NCBI GenBank assembly: GCA_003477345.1
Contig: DMTG01000134.1
Span: forward strand, 1 to 5,679
Source: Succinivibrionaceae bacterium
GTDB taxonomy: Bacteria; Pseudomonadota; Gammaproteobacteria; Enterobacterales; Succinivibrionaceae
Direction of reading: 5' to 3'
DNA length: 5,679 nt
Part shown: positions 1-5,584 of the stretch, in pieces
Layout of the letters: every line of letters begins with the position of its first letter
Position numbering within the stretch: position 1 is the first letter of the stretch
Notes under the pieces: model-generated
Databases searched by the model: none
Seen by the model: only the letters and a program-made list of their open reading frames with translations
Told to the model about the DNA's origin: nothing
Position numbers and translations under genes: made by a program

Positions 1-41
1 GCTGATATAGTTTTAAATTAGTGGTGGTTCTGAATAGTTAC

Positions 42-53
42 TAAAGATCTTTA
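42..53. repeat. 12-bp perfect palindrome upstream of the ietAS promoter
   Basis: TAAAGATCTTTA is a perfect palindrome lying about 70 bp upstream of the -35 box. The rest of 1-109 is AT-rich, with no supported gene. A palindrome this short in AT-rich DNA may be chance, so a regulatory role is only a possibility. Confidence 0.3.
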
Positions 54-109
54 TATTTCATATTGTTATGCTAATTATCTTCTATCCATAATTTTATATT
101 AATGGAATT

Positions 110-140
110 TTGTCCCAATATTGAAAGAATTGTCCCAATA
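110..140 (+). repeat. Two direct 11-bp repeats, candidate operator of ietAS
   Basis: TTGTCCCAATA occurs exactly at 110-120 and again at 130-140. The start-to-start distance is 20 bp, about two helical turns, so both copies face the same side of the DNA. Each contains a short dyad TTG-TCC-CAA. The first copy ends directly at the -35 box and the second lies within the -35/-10 spacer. That layout suits a repressor that blocks RNA polymerase. No other copy was seen in the window on either strand. The binding protein is not identified. IetA, IetS or a host regulator are all possible. Confidence 0.6.
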
Positions 141-149
141 ACCTAAAAT
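121..149 (+). promoter_or_regulatory. Sigma70-type promoter of the ietAS operon
   Basis: The -35 box TTGAAA is at 121-126 and the -10 box TAAAAT at 144-149, separated by 17 bp. Each box matches the consensus at five of six positions. Transcription would start near 156, leaving a leader of only about 16 bases that holds little beyond the Shine-Dalgarno site AAGGTGG (158-164). The direct repeats at 110-120 and 130-140 flank and enter this promoter. Confidence 0.68.
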
Positions 150-171
150 TAAAGTAAAAGGTGGGGCAGCT

Positions 172-1215
172 ATGAAAAAGAAAAACATCATCAACCTTAT
201 AAAATATCATGTTGATAACAACGATGCCGGTTTCAGGCAGGAAGCCTATGAAATAGCCAGGGAGTTCGACCTTGCTGGAGATTACCAGCTCTCTGAATAT
301 GTCATGTCTTTGTTATCTGATGTAAATTCATTTGTTCCTCAGGAAGTGAAGGTTGAGTCAGAGTATTTTGATAAGCTCGATAAAAAGGGTGATATGCTTT
401 TTCTTCCCGATTCGATTACTCAGGAGCTGATCGGCATTGTCAATGCAATAGAGCGAAAAATCGGCATTGGCAAATTCCTGTTTCAGGGACCTCCAGGTAC
501 AGGAAAAACCGAAGCTGTAAAGCAGCTGGCAAGAATATTGAATAGAGATATTTATATGGTCAATTTCGCTTCTATCGTAGACAGCAAGCTAGGTCAGACA
601 CAGAAAAATCTGCTTGAATGTTTCAAAGAAATAAATGGTTTTGTTCAATATGACCAGTGTATTTTTCTATTTGACGAACTTGATGCTCTTGCCCTGGATC
701 GAACCAGCAATAATGATCACAGAGAGATGGGCAGGGTAACCTCATCTTTCCTGAAGTGCCTGGATTCTGTAAACGAAAATGCAGTCATTATAGCCACAAC
801 AAATCTGTATAAATATCTAGATAAGGCCTTGGTTAGAAGATTTGATTCAGTTCTGGATTTTGACAACTATACACCAGATGATTTACTTGAAATTTCTGAA
901 AAAATCTTAGACAAGTATCTTCAGTCAATGGATTTAGCTTCTAGAAATATAAGATTATTCAGAAAAATAATGAAGCTGAATAAAGAAAAACTATATCCAG
1001 GCGAGCTGAAAAACATAATTAAAACCTCGATTGCCTTTAGTGATCTCAATGATGACAATGACTATCTTCGTCGTTTGTATTACACATTCTGCGGCAGGAG
1101 ACCAGAGAATATCAGGGAACTGTCAGAGCAGAAATTTACAGTCAGAGGAATAGAGGTATTAACCAAAAAATCAAAAAGCAGTGTATCAAGAGATCTGCAG
1201 GAGAAATTTTCTTGA
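172..1215 (+). CDS. ietA: AAA+ ATPase, IetA-like partner of a subtilisin-like protease
   Basis: A 347-residue cytoplasmic AAA+ ATPase. Seen: an N-terminal helical region of about 75 residues; Walker A GPPGTGKT at residues 106-113; Walker B IFLFDELDA with D168 and E169; sensor-1 N211 in IATTN; a paired arginine-finger candidate R222-R223; and a C-terminal lid domain, with YPGELKNII near residue 273 in the sensor-2 helix. The catalytic residues are intact, so an active ATPase is expected. The ATG is preceded by AAGGTGG at 158-164. The last four bases overlap the TTG start of the S8 protease gene, so the two are very likely translationally coupled. Known: AAA ATPase plus S8 protease pairs of this size form the ietAS module, in which IetA acts as the antitoxin-like or controlling subunit. 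Inference: it restrains or activates the protease. The single AAA module resembles FtsH or spastin-type domains, but no protease or membrane segment is fused to it. The family call is firm; the symbol rests on gene context. Confidence 0.88.
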   Translation: MKKKNIINLIKYHVDNNDAGFRQEAYEIAREFDLAGDYQLSEYVMSLLSDVNSFVPQEVKVESEYFDKLDKKGDMLFLPDSITQELIGIVNAIERKIGIGKFLFQGPPGTGKTEAVKQLARILNRDIYMVNFASIVDSKLGQTQKNLLECFKEINGFVQYDQCIFLFDELDALALDRTSNNDHREMGRVTSSFLKCLDSVNENAVIIATTNLYKYLDKALVRRFDSVLDFDNYTPDDLLEISEKILDKYLQSMDLASRNIRLFRKIMKLNKEKLYPGELKNIIKTSIAFSDLNDDNDYLRRLYYTFCGRRPENIRELSEQKFTVRGIEVLTKKSKSSVSRDLQEKFS

Positions 1216-3464
1216 ACAAGATTTTACAGCTGAAAGGCCGATTTGAAAAAAGAGTAAATCAATCTGGCATGGGCAGCCCCAAACTTCCTGCCGGGAGTTC
1301 TGTAAGTTCAGCGCACATATTTGAGTTAAAAAAGCAGCTTGAGACAGTAAGAGACTTCTGGCTTGATAAGTCTGCCATTAAAAATACCCTGGTGAGTGTG
1401 CATTATTCGAGGGTTGTAGCTAAAAGCAACAGACTTAGAGTTTTGCTTGCTGATAAGGGTAAGGATCCTGTTTCATCAATTTGCGGAGCCAAATTTGTTG
1501 AGGCATCTTATGAAGGCAGCCCGGTAATAAAGCATGTATTTACCCACTATGTTTCTAGATCTGCAATTGACGAGGCAATCTCTTATTTAGATATAGCTGG
1601 CAGCCTGGTTCAGGATATTTTTTCTGGAGATATAACTTCAGAAAATACAGCACAAATCGAAAACTACATGCATCTAATAAAAAAGTCTATTGCAAAAACG
1701 ACTTTTCTTAAGGTTATACTTGATGCTTTCTATGTAGAGGCTTTTGCTGTTGACGAATACACCGGCAATTATGATGATGCCACGCTTGTAACTCTTTATA
1801 AAACAGATGCCGATACAAGATTACTGCTGAAAAGTTTTGGTATCCAGGTTTCTGAGAATAATTTTATCGACGATACTACCTTTCTGTTAGAGCCAGGGCA
1901 ACTCATGACATTATGTAACAATGCTCCTTATCTTGTTGCAATGAGTGTTGTCGATTTTTCAGAAATAAATCATGATGATGTTTTCTTAAAGGATACTTTT
2001 TCAAATGCCGGCTCTCCCCTGATTAAAAAGCCTCACAACGAACCGGTAGTTGGCGTGATAGATACCCTGTTTGATGAAAATGTATATTTTCATGAATGGG
2101 TGGAATTCCACAATATGGTATCGCCTGACATCCCTCTAGAAGCATCTGATTATAATCACGGGACCGCAGTAAGCTCAATAATTGTTGATGGACCAAAAGG
2201 CAATCCCAAACTTGATGATGGATGCGGTCACTTTAGAGTAAGACATTTTGGGGTTGCATCTGGCAGAGGCTTTAGTTTTACTTATGTACTAAGGTCTATA
2301 AGAGAAATCATTGCCAATAATCTGGATATAAAAGTCTGGAATCTTTCTCTGGGATCAAATTATCCTGTTGATGATAATTTTATCTCCCCAGTAGCAGCAG
2401 AACTTGATCGAATTCAGTCTGAATATGATGTTATTTTCGTGGTTGCCGGAACTAATAGACCGGCTTATAAAAATTCAGAGATCAAGATTGGTTCTCCTGC
2501 CGATTCATTAAACTCGATAGTTGTGAATTCAGTAAACATGAAAGGAGAAATCGCAAGCTACTCAAGATGCGGGCCGGTATTGTCCTTCTTTCAGAAACCA
2601 GATCTCTGCTACTACGGAGGTGACGGCGTTTTACAGAATGAAAAAATCGCCGTTTGTGAAAACAGTATGGGGGCTTCCTTTAAAGCAGGAACCTCCTTTG
2701 CCGCTCCATGGATAACAAGAAAATTAGCTTATCTTATCAATGTAGTGGGGCTAACTAAAGAAGTCGCAAAGGCTTTGCTTATTGACTCAGCTGCTGCATG
2801 GCGTCCTTTAAATTTAGATTCTAAATATGTCGGTTATGGAATCGTCCCTGTCAGGATTGAAGACATAATGAACTCACGTGATGATGAGATTAAGTTTTTT
2901 ATCACAGGTTCAACAGATGATTACGAGATCTACAACTATCAGCTTCCTGTACCGGTAGTTAATAATAAACATCCTTTCATTGCCAGAGCTGTACTGGTCT
3001 ATTTCCCTGCGTGCAACCGTAATCAGGGAGTCGATTATACAAGTACTGAAATGGATCTTCATTTTGGAAGAGTAAAAGCAGAAGGAAAAATACAGGCCAT
3101 TAATGATAATCGACAAAGTGAAAAGGGCGTCATTTTATATGAAGGGGAGGCTCGTCAGATTTATCGCAAATGGGATAACGTTAAGCGAGTATGTGAGTTA
3201 GTAAAATCTCGTTCTGTTGCTAAGAAGAAGTATGGCTCCGGAATGTGGGGAATAAGCATTATAACTAAAGAAAGAATGTCCTCAAAAAACAGAAAAACTC
3301 TAAATTATGGAATTGTAATAACATTAAAGGAAATTACGGGAAAGAACAGAATTGATGAATTCATAAAGAGCTGTATGGCTTACGGCTGGCTGGTTAATCG
3401 AATTGATGTTCAGACTCAGATAGATATAAATTCACAGGCAGATGCGGATATAGAGCTTGAGTAA
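1212..3464 (+). CDS. ietS: Subtilisin-like (S8) serine protease, IetS-like
   Basis: A 750-residue protein with a central S8 peptidase domain. Seen: catalytic Asp284 in VVGVIDTLFDE, His316 in NHGTAVSSI, oxyanion-hole Asn415 in VVAGTN, and nucleophile Ser495 in GTSFAAP, in the D-H-S order of subtilases. The substrate-strand motif VWNLSLGS is also present. About 280 residues precede the protease domain and about 220 follow it; neither arm was recognised as a named domain. There is no signal peptide and no membrane segment, so it should act in the cytoplasm, unlike most secreted subtilases. The TTG start is chosen because AGGAGA lies at 1199-1204, seven bases upstream. The next ATG (1269, residue 20) has no ribosome binding site. 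Known: in ietAS the protease is the toxic effector and the ATPase neutralises it. Inference: it cleaves an unknown host or phage protein when released or activated by the ATPase. All catalytic residues are present, so it should be active. Confidence 0.88.
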   Translation: MNKILQLKGRFEKRVNQSGMGSPKLPAGSSVSSAHIFELKKQLETVRDFWLDKSAIKNTLVSVHYSRVVAKSNRLRVLLADKGKDPVSSICGAKFVEASYEGSPVIKHVFTHYVSRSAIDEAISYLDIAGSLVQDIFSGDITSENTAQIENYMHLIKKSIAKTTFLKVILDAFYVEAFAVDEYTGNYDDATLVTLYKTDADTRLLLKSFGIQVSENNFIDDTTFLLEPGQLMTLCNNAPYLVAMSVVDFSEINHDDVFLKDTFSNAGSPLIKKPHNEPVVGVIDTLFDENVYFHEWVEFHNMVSPDIPLEASDYNHGTAVSSIIVDGPKGNPKLDDGCGHFRVRHFGVASGRGFSFTYVLRSIREIIANNLDIKVWNLSLGSNYPVDDNFISPVAAELDRIQSEYDVIFVVAGTNRPAYKNSEIKIGSPADSLNSIVVNSVNMKGEIASYSRCGPVLSFFQKPDLCYYGGDGVLQNEKIAVCENSMGASFKAGTSFAAPWITRKLAYLINVVGLTKEVAKALLIDSAAAWRPLNLDSKYVGYGIVPVRIEDIMNSRDDEIKFFITGSTDDYEIYNYQLPVPVVNNKHPFIARAVLVYFPACNRNQGVDYTSTEMDLHFGRVKAEGKIQAINDNRQSEKGVILYEGEARQIYRKWDNVKRVCELVKSRSVAKKKYGSGMWGISIITKERMSSKNRKTLNYGIVITLKEITGKNRIDEFIKSCMAYGWLVNRIDVQTQIDINSQADADIELE

Positions 3465-3478
3465 GGCGTCTTTGTTAT

Positions 3479-3507
3479 AACAGGGAATAAAAGAAATTTT
3501 CCTTGTT
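3479..3507 (+). other. Stem-loop just after ietS
   Basis: AACAGGGAA (3479-3487) pairs with TTCCTTGTT (3499-3507) over 9 bp, including one G-T wobble, around an 11-nt loop. It begins 15 bases after the ietS stop codon. No T-run follows, so it is not a classical intrinsic terminator by itself. It could protect the transcript 3' end or assist the hairpin at 3517-3541. Confidence 0.35.
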
Positions 3508-3516
3508 GTCTTAAAT

Positions 3517-3541
3517 GATAAATCTGCTTTGATTTATTTTT
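3517..3541 (+). terminator. Candidate intrinsic terminator of the ietAS operon
   Basis: GATAAATC (3517-3524) and GATTTATT (3531-3538) form an 8-bp stem, the outermost pair being a G-T wobble, around a 6-nt loop. A run of five T lies at 3537-3541 and partly overlaps the stem. The stem is AT-rich and so weak. Its position 52 bases after the ietS stop and the T-run support a terminator role. Confidence 0.45.
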
Positions 3542-3543
3542 AG

Positions 3544-3562
3544 GGCTAATAATTATCTAGCC
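3544..3562. repeat. Inverted repeat GGCTA/TAGCC in the ietS-TIGR04076 gap
   Basis: GGCTA (3544-3548) is repeated inverted as TAGCC (3558-3562) with a 9-bp centre. No T-run follows on either strand, so it is more like a protein-binding dyad than a terminator. It lies about 90 bp upstream of the next gene's start. The arms are only 5 bp, so chance is possible. Confidence 0.28.
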
Positions 3563-3584
3563 AAAGAAAAATGCAAACTGTGCT

Positions 3585-3603
3585 AAAGTTCTATGGAAAC
3601 TTT
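3585..3603. repeat. Inverted repeat AAAGTT/AACTTT upstream of the TIGR04076 gene
   Basis: AAAGTT (3585-3590) and AACTTT (3598-3603) are perfect 6-bp inverted arms with a 7-bp centre, about 50 bp before the ATG at 3654. This is where an operator of that gene could sit. No convincing -35/-10 pair was found in 3542-3640, so the promoter itself is not assigned. Confidence 0.3.
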
Positions 3604-3653
3604 CTAAGTTATCTTCAAAAAATAGTTCTTAAGTAAATTTTATTGGAAACCAT

Positions 3654-3938
3654 ATGCCAAGACCAAAGATAAAGATCACTATCATAGACAGACTCGGAAA
3701 GCGACCATGTCACAGAGGTCATAAAGTAGGTGACAGTTTTGATTATGATACGGAGCGTGGCAGTCTCTGTCCTATGGCCTGTCATGTGGCTTTTCCTTAC
3801 ATTGATATTCTTCGCTATGGCGGTCAGATCCCTCACAACGAAGAGAATTGTGCTGTATTCTGCTGCCCAGATGTTGAAACCATTAATGTTTTCAAGATAG
3901 AAAAAATCGAACGCACTATAAATCATAAAAATGTATAG
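3654..3938 (+). CDS. TIGR04076 family small cysteine-rich protein
   Basis: A 94-residue soluble protein of unknown function. Seen: the segment GHKVGDSFDYDTE (residues 22-34), then LCPMACHVAFPYIDILRYGG (38-57), and CCPDVETINVFKIEK (70-84). These match the conserved layout of the TIGR04076 family as I know it. There are six cysteines (19, 39, 43, 66, 70, 71) and nearby histidines (20, 23, 44, 61), which could bind a metal or iron-sulphur cluster, but this is inference. The ATG follows GGAAA at 3645-3649, a somewhat close spacing of four bases, and a TAA at 3630-3632 closes the frame upstream. The gene stands alone, 189 bases after ietS, with a likely terminator between, so there is no sign that it belongs to the ietAS operon. 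Its base composition (about 45% G+C in one line counted by hand) is nearer to the DUF4143 gene than to ietAS. Confidence 0.82.
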   Translation: MPRPKIKITIIDRLGKRPCHRGHKVGDSFDYDTERGSLCPMACHVAFPYIDILRYGGQIPHNEENCAVFCCPDVETINVFKIEKIERTINHKNV

Positions 3939-3996
3939 CTAACAACAGGTTGATTTTTTAAAGCTGAGTTAACTCTGGACTTAAAAGCAATACTAT

Positions 3997-4031
3997 CACT
4001 GTCAGTGGCGTTAATGACTCCTCTGTCAGTG
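3997..4031. repeat. Direct repeat CTGTCAGTG in the convergent intergenic region
   Basis: CTGTCAGTG occurs at 3999-4007 and at 4023-4031, a period of 24 bp. The first copy lies inside the 11-bp palindrome CACTGTCAGTG (3997-4007). The 153-base gap 3939-4091 between the convergent genes is richer in G+C than the other gaps and holds no supported gene. The repeat may be part of a terminator or the remnant of an older element. Confidence 0.35.
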
Positions 4032-4072
4032 AGAGCGACAATTACGTTACGAGCAGCGCTCTACGCCTTTTT
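4032..4072 (+). terminator. Possible terminator hairpin between convergent genes
   Basis: AGAGCG (4032-4037) pairs with CGCTCT (4057-4062) around a 19-nt loop. The tighter alternative is GAGC-AGC-GCTC at 4051-4061. A five-T run follows at 4068-4072. An outer pair GGCGT (4007-4011) with ACGCC (4063-4067) would bring the stem right up to the T-run. It would serve the plus-strand TIGR04076 gene. The large loop and uncertain folding keep this tentative. Confidence 0.32.
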
Positions 4073-4091
4073 GAACTTACCGAAGCCAGTC

Positions 4092-5423
4092 TTACTCGTG
4101 TAATGCCAGCCTCATAAGTCTGTCTGCCTGATCAGCCATGAATAAAGGTATATTTAACACACCATTATCCAAACGTAAATTATTCATGGAAAATCTTACT
4201 ATTAGCTTAGTCTGAGCAGCAAATGACTCTGCATATTTCTTGAGACTGCGACTCTTAATATTCGTATCGGACTGAACTTCAATTGGGATGATATCATTTT
4301 CTCTCTGAACCACGAAGTCAACTTCATAGGATGGATTAATCCTGGACCAGTAGTGTGGAGATGCATCAAACTGTGGAATAAGTGATTGCAGGACAAAATT
4401 TTCCGTCAACGCCCCTTTGAACTCTGTAAATAGCCGATTTCCTTCCCGGAATGCCACCGGATCCAATTTTGCCAGTCTTCTTAACACGCCTACATCAGAC
4501 AGGTATATCTTAAAGGCGCTCAGATCCTCATAGCCGGAAATAGGCAATCCTGGCGACTTTATCCTGAAAATCTTATACACCAGCGCGGCATTAACCAGCC
4601 ACTCCAGAGCATCTTCATATTCCCTTGCGCGTGCGCCATCTTTTACCACACTATAAAGGAATTTCTTATTTTCACGTGCCAGCTGCGATGGCAGAGAATT
4701 CCATATTCTGTCCAGTTTTGGATATTCCTTAGGTTCCGGATGCTTCATGAAATCCCGCTCGTAAGCAGTTATGATGTTCATAAGTGTTGACTGAATTTGC
4801 CCGACAGACTTGGTTTCAATCCAACGACTTACAACTTCCGGCATTCCACCTGTTATGAAGTACATCTTCAGCTTTTCTGCCAATGGATTGAAAAATGCTT
4901 CTGGAATAGGCGATATTTCATCCACCTGTTCAAGATATGCAGAGAGATTAGTGCTGCCGTCAGCCTTCAGGAATTCCTGAAAGGTCAAGGGGTATATGTT
5001 AAGAAAATCCACATTCCCCACAGGAAATGATGATGGTTCCGCCAGAGTTATTCCAAGCAGCGAGCCTGCTGCGGCAACATGATACTTTGGTGCATTCTCA
5101 CAAAAGTATTTCAGCGAATTAAGGACTTCAGGGCAGTCCTGAATCTCATCAAAGATAAGCAGCGTCTTGCCTTGAATTATTTCCTGACCACCTGCCATGG
5201 CCAGATTAGGAATGATACGATTTACATCCTTGGTGGTGACAAAGAAGTCTCGATACTCTGGAGTTTCGTCGAAGTTAAAATAGGCAACATTATCGTAGTA
5301 ACGGCGCCCGAATTCCTTGAGTAGCCATGTCTTGCCAACCTGTCGTATACCTTTTAGGATCAATGGTTTTCGGTAAGGAGAGTCTTTCCACGCCACCAAT
5401 CGCTGCATAGCTAATCTTTCCAT
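4092..5423 (-). CDS. AAA_14 / DUF4143 ATP-binding protein
   Basis: A 443-residue soluble P-loop ATPase with the usual two-part AAA_14 plus DUF4143 layout and a normal length for the family. Seen: Walker A GIRQVGKT at residues 25-32; Walker B TLLIFDEIQ with D92-E93; a sensor-like AAGSLLG near 118-124; and ITGGMPEVV near the middle. The C-terminal domain has E341 in LTENFV, D369 in EVDFVV and E382 in PIEVQ, the pattern of a PD-(D/E)XK nuclease-like fold. The usual lysine after the last acid is Gln384 here, so nuclease activity is doubtful. The ATG has a good ribosome site (AAGGTG, read on the minus strand at 5429-5434, five bases away), preferred over Met6. Known: the family is abundant in gut anaerobes and archaea and its cellular role is not settled. 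The gene has its own promoter and is convergent with the TIGR04076 gene. Its sampled lines run about 47-52% G+C, clearly above ietAS. Confidence 0.9.
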   Translation of the reverse strand: MERLAMQRLVAWKDSPYRKPLILKGIRQVGKTWLLKEFGRRYYDNVAYFNFDETPEYRDFFVTTKDVNRIIPNLAMAGGQEIIQGKTLLIFDEIQDCPEVLNSLKYFCENAPKYHVAAAGSLLGITLAEPSSFPVGNVDFLNIYPLTFQEFLKADGSTNLSAYLEQVDEISPIPEAFFNPLAEKLKMYFITGGMPEVVSRWIETKSVGQIQSTLMNIITAYERDFMKHPEPKEYPKLDRIWNSLPSQLARENKKFLYSVVKDGARAREYEDALEWLVNAALVYKIFRIKSPGLPISGYEDLSAFKIYLSDVGVLRRLAKLDPVAFREGNRLFTEFKGALTENFVLQSLIPQFDASPHYWSRINPSYEVDFVVQRENDIIPIEVQSDTNIKSRSLKKYAESFAAQTKLIVRFSMNNLRLDNGVLNIPLFMADQADRLMRLALHE

Positions 5424-5454
5424 TTATTCACCTTATTTTATATAATAATGTGAT

Positions 5455-5490
5455 TTTTTACACATAATTATATATTTCTTTGTGTATAAA
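5455..5490. repeat. Inverted repeat bracketing the -10 box
   Basis: TTTTTACACA (5455-5464) and TGTGTATAAA (5481-5490) match as inverted arms at nine of ten positions, with a 16-bp centre that contains the -10 box. The core arms TACACA/TGTGTA are perfect. It may be a second operator-like dyad. The AT-rich ends weaken the case. Confidence 0.35.
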
Positions 5491-5495
5491 GACAA
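5467..5495 (-). promoter_or_regulatory. Sigma70-type promoter of the DUF4143 ATPase gene
   Basis: Read on the minus strand, the -35 box TTGTCT is at 5490-5495 and the -10 box is a perfect TATAAT at 5467-5472, with a 17-bp spacer. Transcription would start near 5460, giving a leader of about 37 bases that contains the ribosome site. Inverted repeats overlap both boxes. Confidence 0.68.
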
Positions 5496-5502
5496 TGTCT
5501 TT
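5488..5502. promoter_or_regulatory. Palindrome over the -35 box, candidate operator
   Basis: AAAGAC-AAT-GTCTTT is a perfect inverted repeat with 6-bp arms and a 3-bp centre, directly covering the -35 box at 5490-5495. A dimeric repressor bound here would block the DUF4143 promoter. The regulator is unknown. Confidence 0.42.
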
Positions 5503-5546
5503 TCTTATGAAGGAATTAAGCTAACTCAAGCAGAGCAGGTCGATGG

Positions 5547-5570
5547 TATAGATTATCAGTTCAATCTATA
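5547..5570. repeat. 8-bp-arm inverted repeat in the right intergenic region
   Basis: TATAGATT (5547-5554) and AATCTATA (5563-5570) are perfect inverted arms with an 8-nt loop. It lies just after the end of the possible partial gene at the right edge, read on the minus strand. No T-run follows on that strand, so it is not a standard intrinsic terminator. It could be a transcript-end hairpin or a protein-binding site. Confidence 0.42.
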
Positions 5571-5584
5571 AAGGACTGGTACAT

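Noticed and set aside
1..21. Tail of an upstream gene ending in TAG at 19-21
   Set aside because: Only six codons precede the stop in that frame, too few to support a coding call.
63..92. Second possible ietAS promoter, TTGTTA-18-CATAAT
   Set aside because: It has a longer spacer and poorer boxes than the promoter at 121-149, and AT-rich DNA readily yields such pairs. It could still be a minor upstream start.
110..140. Direct repeats as a CRISPR array or transposon end
   Set aside because: There are only two copies, 11 bp long with 9 bp between them. No matching inverted copy was seen elsewhere in the window, and there is no transposase gene.
2910..3116. Minus-strand open frame of 68 codons inside ietS
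   Set aside because: It lies wholly within the well-supported protease gene, has no recognisable motif, and its protein is a hydrophobic/aromatic mixture typical of an antisense frame.
3614..3642. Promoter for the TIGR04076 gene (TTCAAA with ATTTTA at 17 bp)
   Set aside because: The -10 match is poor and would place the transcription start at or inside the ribosome binding site.
3615..3926. Minus-strand open frame of 103 codons opposite the TIGR04076 gene
   Set aside because: It is antisense to a gene with a clear family match. The two cannot both be ordinary coding genes, and this one shows no family motifs.
4202..4396. Second minus-strand frame of 64 codons inside the DUF4143 gene
   Set aside because: It overlaps the conserved EVDFVV/PIEVQ region of the real gene in another frame and shows no domain features.
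4797..5324. Two plus-strand open frames (77 and 81 codons) opposite the DUF4143 gene
   Set aside because: Both are antisense to the ATPase domain and the 5' part of DUF4143, and neither resembles a known protein.
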